Assembly (NCBI RefSeq): GCF_001484605.1
Contig: NZ_CP013747.1
Coordinates: 4,712,001 to 4,776,000, forward strand
Origin: Pseudarthrobacter sulfonivorans
Lineage (GTDB): Bacteria; Actinomycetota; Actinomycetes; Actinomycetales; Micrococcaceae
Direction of reading: 5' to 3'
Length of the DNA stretch: 64,000 nt
The notes beneath the pieces were generated by a model that did not search any database, was not told the DNA's origin, and saw nothing but the letters and a program-made list of their open reading frames with translations. Position 1 is the stretch's first letter. The number at the start of each line of letters is the position of its first letter. This document shows, piece by piece, positions 7,952 to 14,983 of the stretch. The position numbers were made by a program, and so were the translations under genes.

Positions 7952-8279
7952 CGTCGATGATGCGGGCCCGGCGCGGGCGGACGGTGCGGTTCAGGTCGAC
8001 GACGTTGGGGGAGTTGCCGGTTCCGGTCTTGCGTGCCCGGACGTCGGCGGCGGTGACGGTGATGAGGTCCTCGGGGCCGCAGGAGAAGATGTCGCATATC
8101 GCAGCGATGACCTGCAGAGCGACCCGCTCGGGCTTCTGGTTGACGATGCGGTAGACCTGGGGCCGGGACAGGATGATTCCGCGCTCGGCGAGCAGGGGGA
8201 TGAGATCGGTGGTGTTGTGAAGACCGCGTGCTGCCATCAGCTCGGACAGCCGCCACGTGTATTCGACCTCGCGCTTCAT
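7941..8279 (-). CDS. Xre/Cro-type helix-turn-helix regulator
   Basis: This 112-residue protein has the Cro/C1 fold: WRLSELMAARG, then LAERGIILSRPQVYRIVNQKP (helices 2-3, recognition helix around SRPQVYRI) and ALQVIAAICDIFSCGPEDLI, the usual HTH_26-type helix 4-5 pattern. A basic tail (LNRTVRPRRARIIDDDH) follows. Its ATG overlaps the stop of the upstream tyrosine recombinase by 4 bp (ATGA) and its end overlaps the downstream gene by 11 bp, so the three are translationally coupled. It probably regulates the operon or acts as a DNA-bending recombination partner (inference). Confidence 0.88.
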   Translation of the reverse strand: MKREVEYTWRLSELMAARGLHNTTDLIPLLAERGIILSRPQVYRIVNQKPERVALQVIAAICDIFSCGPEDLITVTAADVRARKTGTGNSPNVVDLNRTVRPRRARIIDDDH

Positions 8280-9382
8280 CGCTGACCTCCCGATTTGTTG
8301 CCGAGTGCCTGGTCCATCGTGCGGTCCAGGGACGCCCGCAGCGTGGTGCTGCGGAAGTCGTCGCTGACAAATTGGTAGATGCCTGTGGTCGAGGCGTACT
8401 CGTGGCCCATTTGATATTGCACGAATCTAGGATCCCATCCGGCCTCCAACAGGTGCGTGGCATAAGAGCGCCGCAGGGAATGCAGATCCAACCCGTCCGC
8501 AGGCATCCCCAGCTCGTCCAGATACCGCCGGAGCCGCCGCAGCAGGGTGGACTCGACGATCAGGCCGCCGCGTTCGCTGGGGAAGAGATCGAGGGTGTGA
8601 AGGGTCCCTCGGCCGTTGGCTAGCCAATCCTCAAGGACGCCGGCGGTCCAGTCGAAGACCGTCAGGACGCTGCGGGGCTTGGGCGGTGATGCCTTGCGGG
8701 ACTTGCCGAACCGGACCTTGCAAACACCGAATTTCCCGAACTTGCGCGCGTGCGGGTTGGTTGCGAAATCGACGGTCTGCAGGTGCCGCAGCTCATTGAA
8801 CCGAAGGCCGTAGGAGTAAGCCATTTTGAGCATCACAGCGTCGCGGTAGGCCGCCTGCCAACCCTTCTTGCCCGAGGCCTCAATGACTTGAACCTCGTCA
8901 TCGGCGTGGTCAAAAAGCCTCTGGAGTTCCTCTTTCGTGTAGGCACGCTTGGAGGGTCGGCCTTCGAATTCCTGCACATGGGTGGCCGTGTTCCACTCAT
9001 AGAAGACCTGGGCCGGATGGGTACCAAAGCGCTCTTCGCAGACCCGGTCCCAGCCATAATCGGGATTGGCGATGTACGACGTGAAGTGACGCAGCGCGGA
9101 CTGGTGGGCCCGAAGCGTCGAGTGGCTCAAGTGCCGGATCGAGCGCAGGTCCCCGAAATACTCCTCGACATGGGCCGGCGTCCAATGCCACGGAAATTCA
9201 TTCACATGATCCACGAACCTGCGAACATACCGGATGCGCTGGTCAATGGTGTCGAACTTCAGGTTCCGAGACAGCTGCTGGTTCCGCCAGCCATCGAGCA
9301 TCTGATCGAAGGACTGCTGTTCAGGATGAAGCAGCTGGACGGAGCCCAGAAGGTGCACCCGTCCGGATCCATCGACTGCCAT
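8276..9382 (-). CDS. Tyrosine recombinase/integrase with complete catalytic set
   Basis: The 368-residue integrase has an N-terminal SAM-like core-binding domain (residues 22-135) and a catalytic domain. It shows Arg194 (SYGLRFNE), Lys227 (FGKSRK), His301 and Arg304 (HSLRRSYATH), His327 (QMGHEYA) and the nucleophile Tyr336 (STTGIY). AGGAGG lies 5 nt before the ATG, fixing the start. It is the first gene of the recombinase-Xre-zinc-ribbon operon. No adjacent tRNA or obvious attachment duplication was found. It is likely a site-specific recombinase of a mobile element rather than XerC/XerD, which have different neighbours and shorter N-termini. Confidence 0.93.
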   Translation of the reverse strand: MAVDGSGRVHLLGSVQLLHPEQQSFDQMLDGWRNQQLSRNLKFDTIDQRIRYVRRFVDHVNEFPWHWTPAHVEEYFGDLRSIRHLSHSTLRAHQSALRHFTSYIANPDYGWDRVCEERFGTHPAQVFYEWNTATHVQEFEGRPSKRAYTKEELQRLFDHADDEVQVIEASGKKGWQAAYRDAVMLKMAYSYGLRFNELRHLQTVDFATNPHARKFGKFGVCKVRFGKSRKASPPKPRSVLTVFDWTAGVLEDWLANGRGTLHTLDLFPSERGGLIVESTLLRRLRRYLDELGMPADGLDLHSLRRSYATHLLEAGWDPRFVQYQMGHEYASTTGIYQFVSDDFRSTTLRASLDRTMDQALGNKSGGQR

Positions 9383-9862
9383 TCCGCCTCCTAAACCTGC
9401 TCCAAAATCTGAATCAATGTTTCATTAAATGCATCATCTCAGCAAATCCGCAGGTCAGAGGCGTTTTTTCTGTCATTCGGCGCACTGACCCGGCCCGCCC
9501 AGTCATGACTGGGAACATCGATTGGAGTCGGATACAACCCCTGAACGCCGCGGCGCAAGGCGGGTCCAACGCGCGGCGCGGAATTCCGCGGGAGAGGGCC
9601 TGAATGATTCATCCGATGAGATACGCAGAGTACAACTTTACATAATGTAGATTATCGGCGTTATCGGAGAGCGGAGAGTGGCCTGCATTAAGCCGACGTT
9701 TAGCGGGTGACTCCGGGGCTTCCGTTGGATGTTGCCGCACGTCAGGTCCGATGGCGCCATAACCGGCGTCCCGAACTCATCCGCTCAGTAATCGGGGCTG
9801 GCCAACGCCGGCGTTGAAGCCAGCTCTAGCACCCAGCCCGACAAGCTGGCGGACAATTCGCC
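9383..9862. other. Gene-free region upstream of the recombinase operon
   Basis: No supported gene. It contains an A/T-rich patch (9411-9437), probably the promoter area of the minus-strand operon. At 9639-9649 is the 11-bp palindrome TACATAATGTA, followed by two tandem 9-bp copies, TTATCGGCG and TTATCGGAG (9652-9669). These could be regulator or recombinase sites. The last eight bases (9855-9862) are the left target duplication of the adjoining transposon. Confidence 0.6.
9855..9862. repeat. Left target-site duplication AATTCGCC
   Basis: The eight bases AATTCGCC abut the left transposon tip TGTGAATC. The identical octamer starts at 12986, right after the other tip TCACA. Nothing beyond these eight bases is duplicated, as expected of a staggered-cut insertion. 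Confidence 0.9.
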
Positions 9863-9912
9863 TGTGAATCGCAGCGGTAAATGGCGTTATTTTCGCAGCG
9901 CTAAAAGGCACG
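9863..9912 (+). repeat. Left terminal inverted repeat with two transposase-binding-like sites
   Basis: The tip is TGTGAATCGC. Two related 17-mers, 9870-9886 (CGCAGCGGTAAATGGCG) and 9894-9910 (CGCAGCGCTAAAAGGCA), lie 24 bp apart, about two helical turns, so both would face the same side of the DNA. Confidence 0.88.
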
Positions 9913-10208
9913 TTTGGTGCCGTTCAGCTGCTGCAGAACGGCATCCCCGCACTGTCAGAAGGTCGGGCGGTCTGCTCCGTCGACTGTCTTGTAATGCCAG
10001 GGATTCGAGACGCAACCGCGAAACACCCTGCGCCTCGTATGGCCCTCAATATCTGGCGATTCGTGCTGCCTCCAGTGGTGTTTTGACCTGCATCTCCTTG
10101 GCATCCAAGCGGGATGCTGCGCAAGGGCCCGGGCACTCTGCCCAGGCCCTTGGGCATGCATGGCTGCCTGACGTCAACGCTTTTGGGAGGGATGGTTAGC
10201 CCGGTCTC

Positions 10209-11282
10209 TTAGTTGAGTGGAAGTCCGAAGTGGTAGGTGTAGCCCGTCGTGTTCATGGACTTGAATGGTCCCTCGCATTTTCCCGATACCGCCGAGCAAA
10301 CCGAGATACCTGGACCGATCAGGGCCAACTCTTCAGGCCCGGCCCAGCCGTAGCGCTGCTGGAAACCGCGCCCGATCTTGACTGCTGCCCCGGTCGCAGT
10401 CTCGACAATCAGGTCATAGGCCGGGGCGTACCAAAAGTGGCCACCAGGGCTGAGGCCACTGCCGAAAGCCGTTCGGTCTCCATAGGAAGAGTGGACCGAT
10501 GACAAGACGGTTCCGTCAGCGTTCTCGAAATCGATGCGATCCTCCCTCTCCACCGCCCAAATGTCTCCACTGACATCGGCAACGGGCCGGTCGCTCAGTT
10601 GAGGAGCTTCGCCGGCGGCCCACCGCCAAACCCACACATCCCCCGTGGCCCCTCCACCGGGCGAGGTTGCGTAGTAGACAGCGGCATCATCGATTGATCC
10701 GTAAACCACACTTTTTTCGGCGGCTAGAGACGGGATCGCTGCCTGGGCGAGCACCTTCCCGGTGCTTGGACGCACGACGACGATGTCCCCGCTGTATTCG
10801 CCCCTTTGGACCCAAGAGACCAGGTCATGGCTGGGGTTACCGACTATGTCCCGAATGTCCCGAAACTCACCCCATTGACGGCCCGCGCGGGTTTCTTTGG
10901 GTTCCAGCCAGCCGAGCCTCCTGATGCTGTTTTCCCAGTCTGCCCAAACAAGCCTCGATGTCTCGGCATCCACATAGACCACACCAGTGGAAGTCGTTGT
11001 GAATGACGCCACGCGAGCCGGTGGCCATCTGTTTTCCCCGACATATAGGTTTCCCGCATCGGTGTAGAACAGGGCATCAGGGCCCCAGCCTTCGCGTGGG
11101 GCAACAGATAATTCAGATTCCGAAGTCGAAGGCACCGGAAAGGCCGAACCGGGAAGCGGATGCTCCCCATCCGGCTCCTCATAGGTGCAGCCGCCGACCC
11201 AAAACGCCAATCCCAGGCTGACAATGAGCGCCGCTACCCGCTGACGCCCTGATTTACGACACACCCCGCTGCTCACTTCCAC
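10209..11282 (-). CDS. Predicted lipoprotein with repeated beta-strand (propeller-like) body; transposon passenger
   Basis: The 357-residue product has a basic N-terminus, a hydrophobic stretch (residues 17-30) and a lipobox WVGGC with Cys32, so it should be exported and anchored to the membrane outer face. The mature part shows repeated short strands with DxxG/WxW patterns (VVYVDAETSRLVWADWENSIRRLGWL, DVWVWRWAAGEAPQL, GDIWAVEREDRIDF), consistent with a beta-propeller of unknown ligand. The start is GTG 11282 (GTG 11276 also possible). It lies wholly inside the transposon, opposite in direction to the recombination genes, so it is a cargo gene. I do not recognise a named family. Confidence 0.82.
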   Translation of the reverse strand: MEVSSGVCRKSGRQRVAALIVSLGLAFWVGGCTYEEPDGEHPLPGSAFPVPSTSESELSVAPREGWGPDALFYTDAGNLYVGENRWPPARVASFTTTSTGVVYVDAETSRLVWADWENSIRRLGWLEPKETRAGRQWGEFRDIRDIVGNPSHDLVSWVQRGEYSGDIVVVRPSTGKVLAQAAIPSLAAEKSVVYGSIDDAAVYYATSPGGGATGDVWVWRWAAGEAPQLSDRPVADVSGDIWAVEREDRIDFENADGTVLSSVHSSYGDRTAFGSGLSPGGHFWYAPAYDLIVETATGAAVKIGRGFQQRYGWAGPEELALIGPGISVCSAVSGKCEGPFKSMNTTGYTYHFGLPLN

Positions 11283-11507
11283 ACCTTCTGCTCACCTTCG
11301 AGGGGTGTCATGGAGCTCATCGATCCACCAAGCCGCTACAGGGTACTGTGAGGCCCCGCAGCCGGGTGGCCCCGAGGTGGGATGCCGTCGCCTCAAGTCT
11401 CCTCCGGCACAGAACCCGTGACAATGAAGAGTTGTACGGCGCCAAATTTGGGGCAGCTTTTCACCGCCCGCGTCTAACTCGCCCGAGAGATCTTGGCGGT
11501 AGCCTCC

Positions 11508-11673
11508 GTCTCGTAACCTAAAGCTTTTCGAGACACCGGCGTCTCACTTCGAGAGGGTCACAGGAATCTGCGCCATGCCGGGCCGTCCAGCGTCTTGTAA
11601 AGGTGTCTCACCGTGAATCGTCTCAGGAGGGTGCCGCTCGGGGGTTTCTGAGGCACAATGGCCGGGGTGAGAC
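11508..11673. promoter_or_regulatory. res-like region upstream of the serine resolvase
   Basis: GTCTC/GAGAC half sites recur as dyads: GTCTCG (11508-11513) with CGAGAC (11529-11534), GTCTCACTTCGAGAG (11541-11555), GTGTCTCACC (11603-11612), CGTCTCAGG (11619-11627) and GGTGAGAC at the start of the resolvase gene (11666-11673). Resolvase genes of this kind usually lie next to their own recombination site, which also contains the promoter. The half sites match those of the orphan array at 3536-3752. Confidence 0.72.
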
Positions 11674-12248
11674 ATCTCGGGTATACGCGCGTCAGTACCT
11701 CGGGCCAGGATGCGAAGTTGCAACTCGATGCACTGGTCGATGCCGGGGTGCAGAAGCGTGACGTGTTCGCCGACGTCACCTCCGGAAGTAAGGCCGCTAT
11801 TGAGCGGCCCGGGATGAAGAAGCTCCTTGCATATGTGGAGCCGGGCGATACCGTCGTGGTTTGGCGGGTGGATAGGCTCGGGCGATCCTTGATTGATGTT
11901 TTGAACACGGTGAACCTGCTGCGGGATCGCGGCGTGTACCTGAGGTCTGTCTCGGACGGAATTGATCCCACAACAACGTCGGGCCGCCTGATGCTGAATA
12001 TGCTCGCGACGCTGGCTGAGTACGAACGGGAGCTGATCGTCGAACGCGTGAACGCTGGCATCGCCGCGGCGCGCCAGGGCGGCACCCGCTTTGGCCGGCC
12101 CATGTCCGATCCGCTGGTCGTCGCCGACAAGCTCAAGATCGCCCAGGACGCTCGCGCGAAGGGACGCACCGCTGAGGACGCGGCTCGTTTGGTGGGCTGG
12201 AGCCGCGCAACGCTTTACCGCCATCAACAGGCGGCTTCCCGGTTATGA
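11658..12248 (+). CDS. tnpR: Serine recombinase, Tn3-resolvase/invertase type
   Basis: The 196-residue resolvase begins MAGVRHLGYTRVSTSGQDAKLQ with catalytic Ser13 in the YTRVS motif. DVTSGSKAAIERPGMKKLL, VVWRVDRLGRS (conserved Arg-Asp-Arg) and the long helix around MLATLAEYERELIVERVNAG follow. It ends in a small helix-turn-helix (GRTAEDAARLVGWSRATLYRHQ). The normal length suggests it is functional. It would resolve cointegrates at the adjacent res-like region. The GTG at 11667 is an alternative start that gives the shorter form typical of relatives. Its TGA overlaps the transposase ATG (ATGA), so the two are coupled. Confidence 0.94.
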   Translation: MAGVRHLGYTRVSTSGQDAKLQLDALVDAGVQKRDVFADVTSGSKAAIERPGMKKLLAYVEPGDTVVVWRVDRLGRSLIDVLNTVNLLRDRGVYLRSVSDGIDPTTTSGRLMLNMLATLAEYERELIVERVNAGIAAARQGGTRFGRPMSDPLVVADKLKIAQDARAKGRTAEDAARLVGWSRATLYRHQQAASRL

Positions 12249-12934
12249 AGCATGGGCTGTCGGCCGAAGACCGCGCGTCGCTGCTCCGGCAGCACCTCGA
12301 CGACGGAGTTCCCCTTGCCAGGATCTCCAGTCAGGCCGGCGTCCCCCTCCGCACGCTACAGCGGTGGACGGCTGTGCTCCGCGCCGACGGCTCGGTTAGG
12401 GCACTGGGCCGCCGGCCACGCTCGGACCGAGGCAGCCATTCGGTCCCGCCTGAGATCGTTGGCGCGATCGAAGGCCTCGCGCTTCGCCGCCCGGCACCAA
12501 CCATCGCGTTCATCCATCGACGGATTAGTGCCGTCGCGCTCGACCGCGGCATGCCTGCCCCCGGCTACTCGACGGTCCGGGCGGTCGTTGCCGCCATCGA
12601 TCCTGGGCTGCGAACCCTGGCGCTCGAAGGCGACGCCGCGTACCGGGACAGATTCGAGCTGGTCTATCGGCGCACCGCCAGGCGCGCGAACGAGCAGTGG
12701 CAATGCGACCACACCGAGCTGGACATCGAGATCGTCGACACCGCCGGCGCCTCCGCCCGCCCATGGCTGACCGTCGTACTCGATGACTACTCCCGCGCCA
12801 TAGCCGGCTACACCGTCTTCACCGGGGCGCCGACCGCGCTGCAGACAGCCTTGGCCCTTCATCAGGCCGTGCAGCGCAAAAATCACCCGGCTTGGCCCGT
12901 CATGGGTCTGCCCGATGTTCTCTACAGCGACTGA
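12245..12934 (+). pseudogene. Mu/TniA-type DDE transposase, truncated after the second catalytic Asp
   Basis: The N-terminus has helix-turn-helix units (LARISSQAGVPLRTLQRWTAVLRADG) for end binding. The RNase-H-fold core opens at RANEQWQCDHTELDIEIVD, with the first catalytic Asp near residue 155, then PWLTVVLDDYSRAIAGY. The frame stops right after DVLYSD, so Asp229, the second catalytic residue, is the last amino acid. The catalytic Glu and all C-terminal domains, about half of a usual 450-500 residue protein, are missing. The right transposon sites begin four bases after the stop, so an internal deletion joined the gene to the right end. It should be inactive as a transposase but may still bind ends. 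Confidence 0.88.
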
Positions 12935-12935
12935 C

Positions 12936-12985
12936 CGCGCCAAATATCGCCGCGAAAAACACGCCAAATAGCGCAGAGAATCACA
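12936..12985 (-). repeat. Right terminal inverted repeat with two transposase-binding-like sites
   Basis: Read from the outside on the minus strand it begins TGTGATTCTC. The two 17-bp sites (12938-12954 and 12962-12978) share the plus-strand core CGCCAAATAnCGC and are 24 bp apart, mirroring the left end exactly in spacing. Confidence 0.88.
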
Positions 12986-12993
12986 AATTCGCC
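12986..12993. repeat. Right target-site duplication AATTCGCC
   Basis: Identical to 9855-9862. The pre-insertion sequence can be rebuilt by joining 9862 to 12994. The next gene, the type III polyketide synthase, starts only 83 bp further on. Confidence 0.9.
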
Positions 12994-13075
12994 GGCCCCC
13001 GCTTTTGTGTCCGGAACACCGGCCGGCGGCACAGGAAACGGCTCCCCGGCCAGCCCGGCCATTGTCTAATCCGGT

Positions 13076-14278
13076 GTGCTCGCCAAGAATGAACCAATGA
13101 CGGTCTACGTGCGTTCACTCGAAACTGCTGTTCCGCCCACCGTGCTGGTTCAGACCGAAGCCCGGGACGTTTTTGCAGCTCAGCCTGGCCTGACCAGGCT
13201 GGGCTCGCGACTGGTGAGTACTTGCTTCGATTCAGCCGCCATCGATACGCGCCATACCGCCGTCCAAGAAATGACCATGGCGTTCCGTTCGGACGATCCG
13301 CAGTTCTTTGATCCATCTACGGGCCTGCTCCTGAACCCCACCACCAAGGTGCGCAACGAGTTCTTCGCACGGGAGGTCACCAAACTTTTCATCGAGTCCG
13401 CCCGGGCTGCCGTGAACGCCTGCCCGGATCTGTCCTTGCTTGACATAACCCACGTCATTACCGTCTCCTGCACAGGATTCTTCAACCCCGGTCCTGACTA
13501 TAAGATCGTCCGTGCGTTGGGGTTGGACCCTGCCGTCCAGCGTTATCACCTCGGATTCATGGGCTGCTATGCCGCCTTTCCGGCGCTGCGGGCCGCCAAG
13601 TCGTTCTGCGAAGCAGATCCGCAGGCCGTTGTCCTGGTGGTCTGTGCCGAGCTGTGCTCCCTGCACGTGCGGACTTCGAACGATCCCGACACCATCATGG
13701 GTTCGGCGCTGTTCGCCGACGGCGCGGCGGCAGCCATCATTACGGCCCGGAACGATCCGGACGCGCCTGCGCTGATGCAACTGGACCACTTCGAAACCGT
13801 CCTTACGCCGGTGGGCGAGGAATCCATGGCCTGGAACATCGGCGACCATGGCTTCGAAATGGTGCTGGGCAACTACGTCCCCCACATCATCGACGATCAC
13901 ATCATCGGCGCCCTCGCGCCGCTGCTGGCCCGGGATCCCTCGCTGCGCGGACTCCCCTACCGGGACATCCGCCATTGGGCCATCCATCCCGGCGGCCGGA
14001 GCATCCTTGACAAGGTCCAGACGCGCCTTGAACTCACCGACGAGCAACTCGTTCCGGCACGGGATACGTTGCGGGACTACGGCAACATGAGCAGTGCCAC
14101 CGTGCTGTTTGTCCTCAGGCACATCCTGGAGCAGCCGCCGGTGGAGGGTGAGGAACGCATCTGCTCCATGGCGTTCGGCCCCGGACTCACGGTGGAGACC
14201 GGGCTCTTCACGAAACTCCGCCAGGCAGCCACCGGGAAACGGGCGGTGCAGCCAGAGGCGGCCTCGTCGCTGGTCTGA
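13076..14278 (+). CDS. Type III polyketide synthase (chalcone/stilbene synthase family)
   Basis: This homodimeric ketosynthase extends an acyl-CoA starter with malonyl-CoA and cyclises it to a resorcinol, pyrone or similar ring. The full catalytic triad is present: Cys164 (GFMGCYAAFPAL), His304 (HWAIHPGG) and Asn337 (YGNMSSATVLFVL). The signature GPGLTVETGL is near the C-terminus. The length is normal for the family. GTG 13076 lies 5 nt after TCTAAT, which fits a leaderless start; ATG 13097 is the alternative. It heads a tight three-gene operon with a methyltransferase and an FAD monooxygenase. An alkylresorcinol-type product is the best guess; the starter unit cannot be read from sequence. 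Confidence 0.93.
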   Translation: MLAKNEPMTVYVRSLETAVPPTVLVQTEARDVFAAQPGLTRLGSRLVSTCFDSAAIDTRHTAVQEMTMAFRSDDPQFFDPSTGLLLNPTTKVRNEFFAREVTKLFIESARAAVNACPDLSLLDITHVITVSCTGFFNPGPDYKIVRALGLDPAVQRYHLGFMGCYAAFPALRAAKSFCEADPQAVVLVVCAELCSLHVRTSNDPDTIMGSALFADGAAAAIITARNDPDAPALMQLDHFETVLTPVGEESMAWNIGDHGFEMVLGNYVPHIIDDHIIGALAPLLARDPSLRGLPYRDIRHWAIHPGGRSILDKVQTRLELTDEQLVPARDTLRDYGNMSSATVLFVLRHILEQPPVEGEERICSMAFGPGLTVETGLFTKLRQAATGKRAVQPEAASSLV

Positions 14279-14281
14279 CCT

Positions 14282-14983
14282 GTGTCCCTGATGCGGCAAA
14301 GGGCTGCGGACGCAGTGGAAATGATGGACCTGCCGGACTGTGATCCCACCAAACTGGAGCTCACGTACCGGCAATTCGGACTGGTGAACCGGCTCTTCTC
14401 CGGCTGGCGGCAGCTGTACTGCCGCGAGCTTCGCCCTCTGCTCTCCCACGACTCTGAAACCACGCTCCTCGACATAGGATGCGGCGGCGGGGACCTGGCA
14501 CGCCAGCTCGCCCTCTGGTCCGCCCGGGACAAACTGCTGCTCGAGGTCACCGGCATTGACCCGGACGCCAGGGCATACAGCTACTCGTTACGCCGCCCCC
14601 ACCACGCCTCAGTCCGGTTCCGCCAGGCGGACAGTGCCGACATGGTCCGCGAAGGTCGCCGGTTCGACGTCGTCATCTCGAACCACGTCATCCACCACCT
14701 CCAACCAGCGGACCTGGCTCAGCTCCTGGCAGATTCGCAAGCCCTGGCGCGCCGGATTTCCCTGCACAACGACCTCCGCCGGAACATCGCAGCCTACGCA
14801 CTTTTCTCCCTGGCGGCCCTCCCCTTCCGCGGCTCGTTCATCCGTGCGGACGGCCTGACCTCGATCAGGCGCAGCTACACCCCGGCGGAACTCACCGCCG
14901 CCGCTCCCCCCGGCTGGCAGGTGGCGCGCCACTCCCCTTTCCATCAGGTCCTCATGCACGGTCCGGACCATCCCGATGGCTGA
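14282..14983 (+). CDS. Class I SAM-dependent methyltransferase of the type III PKS operon
   Basis: The 233-residue protein has motif I TTLLDIGCGGGDLARQLA, the acidic end of strand 2 (TGIDPDARAY), motif II-like RFDVVISNHVIHHLQP and a methyltransferase fold of the Methyltransf_25 kind. The N-terminal LELTYRQFGLVNRLFSGWRQLY is characteristic of methyltransferases paired with actinobacterial type III PKSs. It starts 3 nt after the PKS stop (GTG 14282; ATG 14291 possible) and overlaps the next gene by 8 bp, so it is translationally coupled. The likely role is O- or C-methylation of the phenolic product (inference from context). Confidence 0.9.
   Translation: MSLMRQRAADAVEMMDLPDCDPTKLELTYRQFGLVNRLFSGWRQLYCRELRPLLSHDSETTLLDIGCGGGDLARQLALWSARDKLLLEVTGIDPDARAYSYSLRRPHHASVRFRQADSADMVREGRRFDVVISNHVIHHLQPADLAQLLADSQALARRISLHNDLRRNIAAYALFSLAALPFRGSFIRADGLTSIRRSYTPAELTAAAPPGWQVARHSPFHQVLMHGPDHPDG

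Larger units (their letters stand above)
9863..12985. mobile_element. Complete 3.1-kb transposon with multi-site ends and a truncated transposase
   Basis: The element begins TGTGAATC and ends with its inverted counterpart GAATCACA. Its terminal 50 bases match in inverted orientation at 36 of 50 positions. Each end contains two 17-bp sites offset by exactly 24 bp: 9870-9886 and 9894-9910 on the left, 12938-12954 and 12962-12978 on the right. An exact 8-bp duplication flanks it. Inside are a lipoprotein gene, a serine resolvase and a DDE transposase lacking its C-terminal part. Multi-site ends plus a resolvase recall Tn402/Tn5053 and Tn552 relatives, but no ATPase gene is present and those elements usually duplicate 5-7 bp. 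It is probably non-autonomous. Confidence 0.9.

Noticed and set aside
6434-9382. Recombinase-in-trio (RIT) element
   Set aside because: RIT elements have three consecutive intact tyrosine recombinases; here the middle gene is an Xre regulator and the third has a degenerate site.
6407-9670. Terminal inverted repeats of the tyrosine-recombinase trio
   Set aside because: Short similarity between AACGCCATCTAG near 6412 and the inverted 9650 region needs a 4-base gap and is no better than chance.
9864-10199. Possible 111-residue plus-strand protein at the left end of the transposon
   Set aside because: It starts inside the terminal inverted repeat, is Arg/Ser-rich, and has no ribosome-binding site or domain.
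12245-12934. Complete IS481-type transposase
   Set aside because: The frame ends at the second catalytic Asp and lacks the Glu; the order of domains fits the larger Mu/TniA type, truncated.
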